Assembly (NCBI GenBank): GCA_013299105.1
Contig: JAAFJY010000023.1
Span: forward strand, 1-64,000
Direction of reading: 5' to 3'
From: Chitinophagales bacterium
GTDB lineage: Bacteria; Bacteroidota; Bacteroidia; Chitinophagales; Saprospiraceae
DNA length: 64,000 bases
Under the pieces are notes generated by a model. That model had not been told where the DNA came from, ran no database searches, and saw only the letters and a list, made by a program, of their open reading frames with translations. Positions 17,891-26,863 of the stretch are shown one piece after another; the stretch's first letter is position 1, and every line of letters begins with the position of its first letter. The position numbers and the translations under genes were made by a program.

Positions 17891-18358
17891 TCAATTACTG
17901 CCGCTTTCGCGTTGCTTTTTACTCATCACCTTTTGGGTCAATTGGCCCATGTCGGCTGGTTCTTCGTTGAGCAACTCATCGTAAGCAGCGAGTGACCAGA
18001 TTTCAATGCGATCGCGCAAACCCAGCAGGATGACTTCTTTTTCGATCCCAGCCCATTCCATGAGTCGTTTGTTGATCAAAATCCGGTCTGCATTGTCCAT
18101 CAACACTTCTTGTGCACCGCGCAAGAAGTAACGCTGAAACCTGCGTGCGTCAATTTCAAATTGATCCAACTGGTCGATGTCATCGCTGATGCGCTCCCAG
18201 GTTTCGCTGGGATAAAGCATGAGACATTTCTCGATGCCACGGTTCATGATGAACGAATACTGCTCGCGCTCACCGAGTTGACTGATCAACCCGCTGGGCA
18301 TGCGCATCCGACCTTTGTCGTCGATTTTGCACTCATATTCGCCCAATAGTTTGCGCAT
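17891..18358 (-). CDS. mraZ: Transcriptional regulator MraZ
   Basis: MraZ is a DNA-binding protein of the SpoVT/AbrB (swapped-hairpin) type that controls its own dcw cluster. Two AbrB-like repeats are seen: residues 7-50 (YECKIDDKGRMRMPSGL) and 80-125 (GAQEVLMDNADRILINKRL). At 155 aa it is close to E. coli MraZ (152 aa). It is the first gene of the cluster, and a Bacteroidota-type -7 box and a row of GTGGGA boxes lie upstream, which fits autoregulation. Confidence 0.96.
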   Translation of the reverse strand: MRKLLGEYECKIDDKGRMRMPSGLISQLGEREQYSFIMNRGIEKCLMLYPSETWERISDDIDQLDQFEIDARRFQRYFLRGAQEVLMDNADRILINKRLMEWAGIEKEVILLGLRDRIEIWSLAAYDELLNEEPADMGQLTQKVMSKKQRESGSN

Positions 18359-18453
18359 AAAAAGCAGTATTTGAACCCCGTTTTACCTGACTTTTCCTGC
18401 TGTTTTTGGCAAAAAGCTGCACCTCAGCCGATTAAATCACGTGTACGGTGGTT

Positions 18454-18461
18454 CAAAAGTA
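18454..18461 (-). promoter_or_regulatory. -7 box of the mraZ/dcw promoter
   Basis: The minus strand reads TACTTTTG, an exact fit to TAnnTTTG. No TTG is found 19 bp upstream; that place is taken by a GTGGAA box. It lies about 96 bp before the mraZ start. Confidence 0.55.
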
Positions 18462-18478
18462 AATACTTTTCACACAAG

Positions 18479-18538
18479 TTTCCACTTTTTCCCACTTTTT
18501 TTCAAAAAATTTCCATTTTCTCCCACTCTTCTCCCACT
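18479..18538 (-). promoter_or_regulatory. MraZ-type operator: spaced GTGGGA boxes
   Basis: Reading the minus strand, GTGGGA, GTGGGA and ATGGAA follow at 10-11 bp steps. About 20 bp further on, GTGGGA and GTGGAA follow at a 10-bp step. MraZ proteins are known to bind short TGGG-type direct repeats spaced by about one helix turn upstream of mraZ. The boxes cover the place where the -33 element would lie, which suits repression. Further single boxes occur at 18639, 18691 and 18734 in the 615-bp mraZ upstream gap, in which I see no gene. Confidence 0.6.
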
Positions 18539-18973
18539 CTTCTCAGCGGTTTTTGAGAAAAATCACCTTTTTAACTACAAACCGTCTATTTTTTGCTTAT
18601 AAAACCACGCCCAGTATGTATGCAAGGCTCCATTTTTTCCCACCAAGTGCCTAATTACTTACAAAACCCAAGGGGGATCAAGGGGAAAAAGTGGGAAGAA
18701 AATCGCCTTTCTCAACATAGGCACCCCATTTTACCCACAACTAGGGTATTTACCAGCCGACAGCGAGGGCTTGGTATCCAAAAAATGTACTTGAATTTCT
18801 AAATCTAAGTGGTGATAGAGTGCAAAATCGGGCCTGAAGAAAACCAAGGGTAAATATAAAACAATAAAGTTTATTTACAAAATATTTTTAACAAAATTTG
18901 ATTTAAAGTGTGAGCATTAGTTCTTTTGTCCACAGCATAAAAATGCGTAATTTTATCGCTTCAAAATAAAATC

Positions 18974-20692
18974 ATGCTAAAGAACCCTTACGGCGAGAGT
19001 GATTTTCATAAAATCTTGACGCAAGGTTATTACTACCAAGACAGAACTAATTTTATCGAGCAGTTGGAACGCTGGCCCTCCAACTATCCGGTTTTCCTGC
19101 GCCCACGCCGTTTTGGAAAAAGCCTGTTTGTTAGCCTTTTGCACTATTATTATGGAGTAGAGTACAAAGCTGATTTCCAAACTCTCTTTGGTGAATTGTA
19201 CATCGGACAAAACCCTACCCCACTGGCCAACAGCTACCTGGTCTTGCGTTTTGAGTTCAGCCGCATAGATACAGCTAGCCATGAAAGTACGTATAGAGGG
19301 TTTCTGGAAAATGTACTCTATGGTGCCGACCTATTCTTGAGCGCCTATCCACAGTTTTTCAGTGCGACCGACCGAAATGCTATTTTAGCCGAAAAAGCTC
19401 CTGAAAGTGTAATCAAAGCCATTTTCAGATTGATCAAAGCCAATAATGTTCCCAATAAAATTTACCTGCTCATTGACGAATACGATCATTTTGCCAATGA
19501 ACTCTTGTCTTTTGACCTCCAGTTTTACAAAGAAAATGTGAGCCGCAATGGCTTTGTGCGCAAGTTTTATGAAAGCCTCAAAACAGCTGCGGGTGATGGC
19601 ATCGTTGACCGCATTTTCATCACAGGTGTTTCGCCGATCACCCTGGATTCACTGACCAGTGGATACAACATCAGTAGCAATATTACTACCAATCCTATCT
19701 TTCATGACATGATGGGTTTCAGCGCGGAGGAAGTAGAGCATATGCTTCATCTCTCTGGCATCTCTGAAACCAACATACAACCGCTCCTGCAAGACCTGAA
19801 AGAATGGTACAACGGCTACCGCTTTTGCTCAGATGTAAGTAAAAAAGCCCTTTTCAACCCCGATATGGTTTTGTATTTCTTGCAGCAATACGGGATCCAA
19901 GGGCAATACCCAGAAATAATGCTCGACACCAACGTGGTATCCGATTACCGCAAGGTCCGCAACTATTTTCGGATGGGGGGAGAGGAAAATGAGCGCTTTG
20001 AACTACTGGAAAATTTAATTCAAACTGGTCATCGGGATTTCAATCTCACGCTCTTGTTTGACATGGACGAGCGTTTCACTGAAGAGGATTTTCTGAGCCT
20101 GTTGTTCTACCTTGGTATTCTCACGGTGCAGGAGCCCTTGAGTAGCGATTGGCGTTTTCGCATTCCCAATTACGTCATCAAGAAGCTTTACTTTGAATAC
20201 TTTACCTCCATTTATTTGTCCAAAACCCGCTTTGCCAAAACCCACTACCCTATCACCAAATCTATTGATGCGATTGTAAACGAGGCCAATCCAGCGGCCT
20301 TTTTCCAGGTGGTAGAGCATGTATTGACCGAAAACCACTCGAACCGCGACGAACTGGTGTACGGCGAAAAACACTTGCAAACGCTGATGATTGGCTTGCT
20401 TTTCCCTTACAAAGCATTCCTGATTCACAGCGAATACGAATCTCGCAAAGCTTATCCAGATATTTTCTTGGAGCGCATTCCTGGGCGCATGATGAATTAC
20501 GAAGTCGTAATGGAACTGAAATACGTCAAAAAATCGCACACAAACACCTTGCCCCAAGTGATCCAAGAGGCTGAACAACAATTGAGCACCTACATGCAAA
20601 GCGAGCGATTTGCCCGGCCTGATGTGCGCGGCTTTTACGTCATCTTTGTTGGAGGGCAAGTACACCAATGGCGGGAATGGGGGAAGTATTAG
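18974..20692 (+). CDS. AAA-ATPase-like protein with C-terminal PD-(D/E)XK domain
   Basis: A 572-aa protein of the AAA-ATPase-like (DUF1703-type) family. The N-terminal half has a Walker A variant FLRPRRFGKSLFVS (residues 41-54) and Walker B IYLLIDEYDHF near residue 168. The C-terminal region carries YPDIFLER and, about 20 residues later, YEVVMELKY, which fit the D and (D/E)xK of a PD-(D/E)XK nuclease fold. Members are numerous in Bacteroidota genomes and often occur in many copies; their role is not settled (nuclease, defence or mobile functions have been suggested). It is divergent from mraZ and apparently monocistronic. No signal peptide is present, so it should be cytoplasmic. Confidence 0.85.
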   Translation: MLKNPYGESDFHKILTQGYYYQDRTNFIEQLERWPSNYPVFLRPRRFGKSLFVSLLHYYYGVEYKADFQTLFGELYIGQNPTPLANSYLVLRFEFSRIDTASHESTYRGFLENVLYGADLFLSAYPQFFSATDRNAILAEKAPESVIKAIFRLIKANNVPNKIYLLIDEYDHFANELLSFDLQFYKENVSRNGFVRKFYESLKTAAGDGIVDRIFITGVSPITLDSLTSGYNISSNITTNPIFHDMMGFSAEEVEHMLHLSGISETNIQPLLQDLKEWYNGYRFCSDVSKKALFNPDMVLYFLQQYGIQGQYPEIMLDTNVVSDYRKVRNYFRMGGEENERFELLENLIQTGHRDFNLTLLFDMDERFTEEDFLSLLFYLGILTVQEPLSSDWRFRIPNYVIKKLYFEYFTSIYLSKTRFAKTHYPITKSIDAIVNEANPAAFFQVVEHVLTENHSNRDELVYGEKHLQTLMIGLLFPYKAFLIHSEYESRKAYPDIFLERIPGRMMNYEVVMELKYVKKSHTNTLPQVIQEAEQQLSTYMQSERFARPDVRGFYVIFVGGQVHQWREWGKY

Positions 20693-20734
20693 ACTTTAAG
20701 TGACGTGAGCGCTGGCTTGTTTAGCATGTTTATT

Positions 20735-20860
20735 TGACATACGATAGACTACAAACGACTTACGACATATGATTTAAGGGCTCGCTGGGGAAATTTGTCA
20801 TGTTTTAGGTTCTCGTTTACACGGTTTGTGATTTTTGAATTTAAAATTGATAAGTCCTCC
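20735..20860 (+). repeat. GGCTCGCTGG dispersed repeat (family R4), copy 2
   Basis: TTTGACATACGATAGAC, ACGACATATGATTTA, GGGCTCGCTGGGGAAATTTG, TCTCGTTTACACGGTTTG occur in that order. The copy near 57.2 kb, in the opposite orientation, is very similar over its whole length. Confidence 0.65.
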
Positions 20861-20942
20861 CCCCGTTATCTGGAATAAATCCTTGAAAAACAGCTTTTTT
20901 CACTCATAATTCATGTTAGATACAATAAATTAATTGGCTAAA

Positions 20943-20974
20943 ACCGAGCCAAAGCACAAGTGCCCCAGCCCGGT
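20943..20974 (-). terminator. Probable terminator of the alpha/beta hydrolase gene
   Basis: On the minus strand ACCGGGCT pairs with GGCTCGGT (two G-U pairs), the loop contains a second small GCAC-TT-GTGC stem, and TTTT follows. It lies just past the hydrolase stop codon. Confidence 0.45.
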
Positions 20975-20986
20975 CTCAATTTCTCG

Positions 20987-22003
20987 CTACTTCCATTGCT
21001 CAATAAACCCTCTCATACTCGCCACAAAGGCAGTGGGTTTTTCGTAGTGGGGTGAATGACCACAATTGGGAAAAATGACCTTTTGTTTCTTGGCAGGTTC
21101 AGTGCCCAGGGTTCGGTAAGTGAAATCCGCCAAAGGCAGGGGCAAGGTGGGGTCATCAGCGCCCCACAACACCAAGCTAGGGATGCGAATGTTCCGCATT
21201 TCGGGCCGAAAGTCGATGCCGTTGACGAAACTCAAGTCCAATTTATTGGTGAAATACGCCAGTGAGAAGGGCGATTTCAAGAACAGCTTGGTGTAATTGA
21301 TCTGGTTGGTATCGGCCAGGGCCGCGCCATCAAACACGGTATTCAGGGCTTCTGCAAAAATATAGGGTTCCTTGTCAGCGTACACCGGATTGGGGTTTTG
21401 TTGGTACCATTCGATGACGTAGTTCCAGAATTTCAAGTCTTTGCCCTCGGCAATTTTGGCGGGTACGCGCTCCAGGGTCCAGGTTTTGACGGCTTGTACT
21501 TCGAGGGAGTCGTATTTTGAGCCGTCCACGTCAATCCAGCCTTGGATTTTGCTTTGGTTGTTGCCCCGGCCCAACCAGGCAGTGCCGAGTCCTCCACCCC
21601 AGCTGTGGCCCAGCAGGAAGATTTTGGGGTCTTGGTAACGTTGGCGGATGAGGTCCACGACTTGATCTAGGTCTTCGACAAACTGATTTACACTGATGGT
21701 ATTGTTTTTAGGATCTCCTTGTGAGAGGCCGGAAAAACGCTGGTCCCAGTAAACCACGGCATAATCTTGCTCCAGGGTTTGAAATGACTTGCTGAGCATG
21801 AATTCATGACCGGAAGCGCCCGGACCGCCATGAATCGTAAGGATGAAAACCTTGGATTGTACTTTTCCCTTTACCCAAATCGGCATCACTGCTCCTTTGT
21901 TTTTAAGATAAAAGTATTCGCCGTCTTCGAAGTACTCAGATTTTTCACAGGCGCTTGAGCCCAGGATCAGTGCGAGTACCAATAGGATGAAGGTATTTTT
22001 CAT
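20987..22003 (-). CDS. Alpha/beta hydrolase, proline iminopeptidase-like, probable lipoprotein
   Basis: A 338-aa serine hydrolase. The N-terminus (MKNTFILLVLALILGSSAC) looks like a lipoprotein signal with the modified Cys at 19, so it is probably anchored in the periplasm or outer membrane. HGGPG (near residue 59) is the oxyanion motif typical of S33 prolyl aminopeptidases, GHSWGG is the nucleophile elbow, WGADDP holds the acid, and NCGHSPHYEKP the catalytic His. The substrate is unknown; a peptidase or esterase role fits equally. It is transcribed alone and ends before a likely terminator. Confidence 0.85.
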   Translation of the reverse strand: MKNTFILLVLALILGSSACEKSEYFEDGEYFYLKNKGAVMPIWVKGKVQSKVFILTIHGGPGASGHEFMLSKSFQTLEQDYAVVYWDQRFSGLSQGDPKNNTISVNQFVEDLDQVVDLIRQRYQDPKIFLLGHSWGGGLGTAWLGRGNNQSKIQGWIDVDGSKYDSLEVQAVKTWTLERVPAKIAEGKDLKFWNYVIEWYQQNPNPVYADKEPYIFAEALNTVFDGAALADTNQINYTKLFLKSPFSLAYFTNKLDLSFVNGIDFRPEMRNIRIPSLVLWGADDPTLPLPLADFTYRTLGTEPAKKQKVIFPNCGHSPHYEKPTAFVASMRGFIEQWK

Positions 22004-22037
22004 GGTGATATTTTTGAAGCTGCTTAGTAAAAAATGA

Positions 22038-22580
22038 TCAACGCAGGTTCCAGACTACCCCCGTTTGTACTGCCAAATGAGGCAAAGCGAGGTTGTTGTA
22101 AGGCAATTGCCAATAGACCTTGGGGCGGAAATAGATCATCGGACCTTGTTCTCCCTTGAATTTGTAACCCGCACCCAGGGTTACCGAGGGCATGAGGTCG
22201 GGGTTCGCGAAGCTGGAAATGCGACGCAATTTGCCGTTTTCGTCTTTGGCAAAAACGCCATCGCCTTCGTAGAAACTCAGTAAGGTGCCGATGCCCAAGT
22301 ATTGCTCAGTGAAAAAACCGGACTTGCGATAACGACGCAAGCCAAAATGTGCGTCCACGAACACCCCCAAGTGATTGCGTTGGTGGAGGTAGGTACCCAG
22401 GTCTAATCTGCCCAGGGTAGCCACTTTGGTGGATTGCTGCTTTTCAAGTTCCAGGTTGGCCACCAATCCTGGATGGGTAAAGGTTTGGCCAAAATAGCCA
22501 ATGCCCAAGTTGAGTTTTTTTTGTGCCGATGCTTGCCAAACGAAAGCCAGCATGAAGAACACGATTGCGGTACTGCGCAT
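22038..22580 (-). CDS. Secreted beta-barrel-like hypothetical protein
   Basis: The chosen start gives a 180-aa protein with a clean signal peptide (MRSTAIVFFMLAFVWQASAQ). A longer frame upstream would put that signal in mid-protein and is less likely. The mature part has alternating hydrophobic strands and turn-rich segments (GIGYFGQTFTHPGLVANLE, YFRPKVYWQLPYNNLALPH) as in small outer-membrane barrels. No family recognised. It is divergent from the LytTR gene (170 bp between starts), which might regulate it, and starts upstream of the hydrolase gene on the same strand. Confidence 0.7.
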   Translation of the reverse strand: MRSTAIVFFMLAFVWQASAQKKLNLGIGYFGQTFTHPGLVANLELEKQQSTKVATLGRLDLGTYLHQRNHLGVFVDAHFGLRRYRKSGFFTEQYLGIGTLLSFYEGDGVFAKDENGKLRRISSFANPDLMPSVTLGAGYKFKGEQGPMIYFRPKVYWQLPYNNLALPHLAVQTGVVWNLR

Positions 22581-22750
22581 GGTTTTGTGTTTTGTTGGTG
22601 AAGATTTGCCCCATTTGACCCCCAGTCGCAAATGCAGGTGGCACAAAAAATGCTTCAAAAACCCGAGGTAGATAAAAATTGGGTTGAAGTAGATTGTAAC
22701 GATGAGCTCAAATAAAGAATCCATAACTTGCCACACGAACCCAACGCAAC

Positions 22751-23590
22751 ATGGAAGTGAATTTTGTACAAAAAAAATATCCTGACTTTTGGATTCGCCT
22801 TGTCGGCTCAATTTTTCTCTCCCAATTTATGGTGTCCTTGGGCACTACCGTTCCGTTTTTCGACTTATTAAAAGAACCAATTTCTTGGTTGGATTTAGGC
22901 GTTGGAACCATGATTTCTTTTTTGACCTGGTCGCTGGTCCGATGGGTTTGGATGCTACTGGATCAACGATATGACTGGTTGCAACACACAACTCAGCGCT
23001 TGTTGTGGCAGCTGATTTTTGGTTTAGTCAGTCCAGCGGTCGTCATCTTGGTCATGGTGTACCTCTATTTTTGGATCGCTTTTCAGGTCAGTTTGTTCCA
23101 AGATCCCTGGATCAATAACGAATACCGGGTGTGCCTGTTGCTACTGCTCTTGTTCAATGGATATTACCTGGCTTTCTATTTTTTTAAGCATTTGGAAAAA
23201 ATTCAACAAACGCCCAGCCAGGCAGCCACTGGCCCTAAATTTGAATTTTCACAAAGTATTTTAGTCCAACGGGGCAACCTTCAAATTCCCATCAAAGTCC
23301 AAGACATCGCATATTTTTACTTGAAGGAGGACATCTATTTTCTCAAAACAACTGACAATCAACAGTACATCATCAGCGCTAACCTGGAAGAGTTGGGTTC
23401 AAAATTAAATCCAAGCCAGTTTTTCCGCATCAATCGGAAGTTTCTAGCCCATATTCAGGCATGCAAGGCATTCAAAGCTGTTGAAAACGGCAAACTTGAG
23501 CTCAGTTTAAATCCTCCCACGTCAGAGGTGGTCATTGTGAGTCAAAAAAAGGCAGCGAGCTTTCGAGATTGGATCAAACAAACACATTGA
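22751..23590 (+). CDS. Membrane-bound LytTR-domain transcriptional regulator
   Basis: A 279-aa protein with about four membrane helices in residues 14-140 and a C-terminal LytTR DNA-binding domain from about 175. The domain is recognised by VQDIAYFYLKEDIYFLKT and the conserved FFRINRKFLAHIQA. LytTR domains bind direct repeats upstream of target genes. There is no receiver domain, so the membrane part probably senses or anchors directly. It is divergent from the small barrel gene, its most obvious target. Membrane-anchored LytTR proteins are common in Bacteroidota. Confidence 0.85.
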   Translation: MEVNFVQKKYPDFWIRLVGSIFLSQFMVSLGTTVPFFDLLKEPISWLDLGVGTMISFLTWSLVRWVWMLLDQRYDWLQHTTQRLLWQLIFGLVSPAVVILVMVYLYFWIAFQVSLFQDPWINNEYRVCLLLLLLFNGYYLAFYFFKHLEKIQQTPSQAATGPKFEFSQSILVQRGNLQIPIKVQDIAYFYLKEDIYFLKTTDNQQYIISANLEELGSKLNPSQFFRINRKFLAHIQACKAFKAVENGKLELSLNPPTSEVVIVSQKKAASFRDWIKQTH

Positions 23591-23631
23591 GCAGCATAAA
23601 CTCAAGCAGCTAAGTTTTTACGAAAAAATCA

Positions 23632-23662
23632 CTTGAATTTCAAAAAAATAGTTGTATTTTTG
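23632..23662 (+). promoter_or_regulatory. Bacteroidota-type promoter of the LysM gene
   Basis: CTTG, exactly 19 bp, then TATTTTTG: a full match to TTG-N19-TAnnTTTG. It lies about 255 bp before the LysM start codon, implying a leader of about 250 nt, unless a closer promoter exists. Confidence 0.55.
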
Positions 23663-23666
23663 ACTT

Positions 23667-23696
23667 CAATAAAACCCAATTGCGTGGAGTTTATTG
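23667..23696 (+). other. Stem-loop at the 5' end of the LysM leader
   Basis: CAATAAA-A-C pairs with G-TTTATTG around a loop of about 14 nt. The predicted transcript starts at or within this stem, so it could protect the mRNA 5' end. The rest of the 328-bp gap up to the start codon shows no gene. Confidence 0.35.
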
Positions 23697-23918
23697 GTTC
23701 AGTCTTTTTTCCGTACTTAACTGCCACGTTATGAAGGAAAGAAGTAAATTGTACAAATTCAAAAATGTTGGATCATTTCATCCATCTTTAGCTTTCTAAA
23801 CATACTAATTGTGAAAACAATGCTGTTAACAAAAAGCACAACAAGAGCAGCATGCATTTTGTGCCGCAACATTGTTAACTGATATTCTGCGAGTTCCAAA
23901 AACGACTAAAAAATCAGT

Positions 23919-25613
23919 ATGAAAACCAAGCTACGGACACTGGCTACCCTATTCTCCTTACTCGTTAGCCAGTTTATTTTTGCAGAAACCTATTTGCTCG
24001 ACGCCAAGTCAGAATGCCTGGACCGAATGGAATATGGTTTTTCCAATACTATAATTGGCGAGGAGTTCATTTACTATGCCCTCAAAATCAATGAATCGCA
24101 GAAGTTAGTGTTGAGTGTCGGTATTGAAAATGCCCTTCAACCCAGAACTGGCTCTCCAGGAGCAACTACTGCCTGCTTTATTTTGCGAAATAAGCCTTTG
24201 CAAAATTGGATCGACCAGATCAACAACGGCAATCTGGAATTATTCATCGTTTCAAACTTGGGCAATAATGCTTTCAGAATTGCCAGGGTGAATTCGGCCT
24301 ACTTGTACACTAATTCAGCTAGTGAAATCGGAATCAATTCCTTTGCTTATAGTTTTTCCTACCGATTTAACCTTGGGTACGGGCCCAATAGTGACTTAGC
24401 CATCAATAGCAACAGCGGCTCGATCAAGTTTTTTGGCAGACAATATTACAAAGATTGTGCTGGTTATGTTTTCAAACGCGAGAATCGCAATACCAGAGAA
24501 ACACTTGACATGTGGATCATTCCACAAATCGGCATTGTAGAAGAAGGCAAAGAAGGGGCAACCAGCACCCTCAAACTGCGCAAAATAAATGCCCAACCAC
24601 TCGATTACATCCTTGAACAATCCTGTGGTAGGAACCCAAGCGCACTCAGCAAGCCAGCGCCTTCACTTGAAGAGGCGCCGCGCGAATATAGCTATATCAT
24701 TGGTGCCTTTTACCCCGACAAATCCGCCGAGCCCAATACTTTTGCGCCGAAGGGAGTTTCGAACTTGCTGCCACAACCTACCAAATCTTTTGCAAATCCA
24801 CCCCAAGGTCCTCCTAGCCATACCGTTGCCAAAGGAGAGACTCTTTATGCCATTGCCCGAAAGTACAACCTTTCGGTAGATGACATCAAGAAGTGGAATC
24901 GATTGGGAACTTCAGAATTAAGGATAGGCTCTGTTCTTCGCCTGGGACCTGACACTGGCACAAGCACGGACAATGGTAAGCTAGCTAACAACAATCCAAA
25001 CTTACTGCCTCAACCTACCACTACCAGCCGAGGCTCCCAAGCAACGCCATATTGGGTCAATAACCAGGGCTATTACCAGTTTGGAACGAATGACAACTTT
25101 GCGCAAATTGCCAAATTGTATGGCTATACCGAGGAGCGTCTGCGTTACATGAACAACCTGGCACCAAATGAATTGCCCCGGCCAGGACAATATTTACGAA
25201 TAAGCGATTGTGATGGGAGCAGTTCAAGTAATGCGCAACCATCGAATGTACCTCCGCCGTATAATTATCCGGGCCAGCCCAGTAATGTGCCTCACAGTTA
25301 CGATGCCAATTCGCCGATTCCGCCACCTAGGAGCGGAGGCATACCACAGAGCAATAGCCAGACTGGCAAAAAAGAGGACCAATGGGATTATGAAAACCGC
25401 GATCCAAAAACTGTACCACGCCAACAGGATTTGCCAAAATCCTACGACGCCCCGTTTACTGCAAAAGGTCGTAAAATTCATACCGTTCAACCGGGAGAAA
25501 CCCTGGAAGAAATCGCGGATTTTTATGGCATCGATCCAGGTAGGTTGAGACAACTCAACAACATGGACATGCGCGCTTTTGTGACTACTAACCAACAAGT
25601 GCTTATTGAATAG
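23919..25613 (+). CDS. Secreted protein with three LysM domains
   Basis: A 564-aa exported protein (signal peptide to about residue 22, ending FIFAE). Residues 23-240 form an unrecognised N-terminal domain. LysM domains lie at about 300-343 (SHTVAKGETLYAIARKYN), 385-430 (a weaker one starting YYQFGTNDNFAQIAKLYGY) and 519-564 (IHTVQPGETLEEIADFYG). Proline-, serine- and asparagine-rich linkers join them. LysM binds peptidoglycan GlcNAc, so a cell-wall-attached role in the periplasm is likely. No catalytic domain is evident. Its stop overlaps the stop of the convergent patatin gene by about 11 bp. Confidence 0.88.
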   Translation: MKTKLRTLATLFSLLVSQFIFAETYLLDAKSECLDRMEYGFSNTIIGEEFIYYALKINESQKLVLSVGIENALQPRTGSPGATTACFILRNKPLQNWIDQINNGNLELFIVSNLGNNAFRIARVNSAYLYTNSASEIGINSFAYSFSYRFNLGYGPNSDLAINSNSGSIKFFGRQYYKDCAGYVFKRENRNTRETLDMWIIPQIGIVEEGKEGATSTLKLRKINAQPLDYILEQSCGRNPSALSKPAPSLEEAPREYSYIIGAFYPDKSAEPNTFAPKGVSNLLPQPTKSFANPPQGPPSHTVAKGETLYAIARKYNLSVDDIKKWNRLGTSELRIGSVLRLGPDTGTSTDNGKLANNNPNLLPQPTTTSRGSQATPYWVNNQGYYQFGTNDNFAQIAKLYGYTEERLRYMNNLAPNELPRPGQYLRISDCDGSSSSNAQPSNVPPPYNYPGQPSNVPHSYDANSPIPPPRSGGIPQSNSQTGKKEDQWDYENRDPKTVPRQQDLPKSYDAPFTAKGRKIHTVQPGETLEEIADFYGIDPGRLRQLNNMDMRAFVTTNQQVLIE

Positions 25614-26391
25614 CAGTAGTCTTTTCTAAGCTCTCCATTGCCGCTTCATAACCGATTTCATACAATTGCTCGATTTGGTTGAATTGAAAAATGCCAAAGC
25701 GAGCCAGCTTTTCGGGGGCTATCAACAAGTCACATTGTTGAATGCTAGGTTGAGTATTAGCAGCCAAGCTCAATTCAAAACTACGTGTTGCGATTCCCAA
25801 TGCAGAATGCAAACCTTTGTTCTCTGCATAAATCAGAGGCATGACATTGGCGCCAATTAAGAAATCTACCCGAGGTCTTAAAGCAGAAGCTGGTAAGTTT
25901 TCTAAAACCCCACCGTCCACATACAAGCACCCATTGATTTCGCAGGGCTTAAAGACCAGTGGTACGGTACAACTGGCTACCAACACCTCCAGTAAAGGAC
26001 CAGTGTTGATGCTTTCCAATTGCCCCGATTCGAGGTTAGAAACATTGACCCACAGTGGTTTGCTTAGTGCATCAAAAGAATCGAGCCCTAAGGTTTCCTT
26101 CATTCGCTGCCGAATATAATCAGGGTTTACCAAGCCATCCAAGGAAAATCCGGGACGCAACAAACGCCAAAAGCTGCTGTCTTTAACAAATTGCAGCATG
26201 TCCTTCGGGCTTTTACCTGCTGCGTACCAGGCTCCAATCAGCGAGCCTGCACTGGTACCTGAAATCAGTTGGGGCGAAATTCCATGATCGTGTAATGCTT
26301 GGAGAATTCCGATGTGTGCGATTCCTCGTGCCCCTCCACCGGACAAAGCCAAGCCAGTTTTGTTTACTTCAGGTGCTTGCGAAGTTTCCAT
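25603..26391 (-). CDS. Patatin-like phospholipase
   Basis: A 262-aa patatin-fold lipid acyl hydrolase. The oxyanion motif SGGGARGIAH follows shortly after the start, GTSAGS is the nucleophile elbow, and VDGGVLENLP holds the catalytic Asp of the Ser-Asp dyad. There is no signal peptide, so it is probably cytoplasmic, acting on membrane lipids. The start chosen (METSQAPE) gives the usual short distance to the glycine motif; an ATG 13 codons upstream is possible. It is convergent and overlapping with the LysM gene. The 430-470 bp upstream gap, shared with the Oar-like receptor gene, is AT-rich with no gene. Confidence 0.9.
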   Translation of the reverse strand: METSQAPEVNKTGLALSGGGARGIAHIGILQALHDHGISPQLISGTSAGSLIGAWYAAGKSPKDMLQFVKDSSFWRLLRPGFSLDGLVNPDYIRQRMKETLGLDSFDALSKPLWVNVSNLESGQLESINTGPLLEVLVASCTVPLVFKPCEINGCLYVDGGVLENLPASALRPRVDFLIGANVMPLIYAENKGLHSALGIATRSFELSLAANTQPSIQQCDLLIAPEKLARFGIFQFNQIEQLYEIGYEAAMESLEKTTAIQ

Positions 26392-26749
26392 TTTAAGTGA
26401 ATTTAATAAGGATTGCGAACATTTTAACATGAAAAATATCTAAAAGAGAGCGTCCAATGGCAATACATTTTAATGATTGCGATTTATTTTGGCTATTTTC
26501 AATCATTTCCTTGAGGTTTTTTTCAGCTTGTTGCTTATGTTAACTGTGTATTAATTCTTAAAAATAGACTTTTATATGCCTCAACAAAACATTGGTGCAT
26601 TTTACTTCTGTTAAGCATACCTTTTTTCTCGTTTTATTCTTTTCAACAACAAAAACACGAGATTAAAAGAACACTTCAAAAAAACATATTAGGCTGATCT
26701 TCATGCCTAAAACTAACACTGATTTAATCGCTATCTCAAACTTACGGTG

Positions 26750-26757
26750 TACTTTTG
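26750..26757 (+). promoter_or_regulatory. -7 box of the Oar-like receptor gene
   Basis: TACTTTTGCGG fits TAnnTTTG. No good TTG at -33. It leaves a leader of about 100 nt before the start codon. Confidence 0.45.
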
Positions 26758-26863
26758 CGGCGTCGATTCAACATTCAAATCGACCTTTTGCCTTGATCGT
26801 TTTAAGCCGAAATGAAAACGGGGTAAGAGACATTTTTATTACTTCACCAAACGAAACTAGTTT

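Noticed and set aside
18974-20692. Intact insertion sequence or transposon
   Set aside because: The ATPase/nuclease-fold gene has no flanking inverted repeats or target duplications that I can see. The same is true of the Rpn-type gene near 31 kb.
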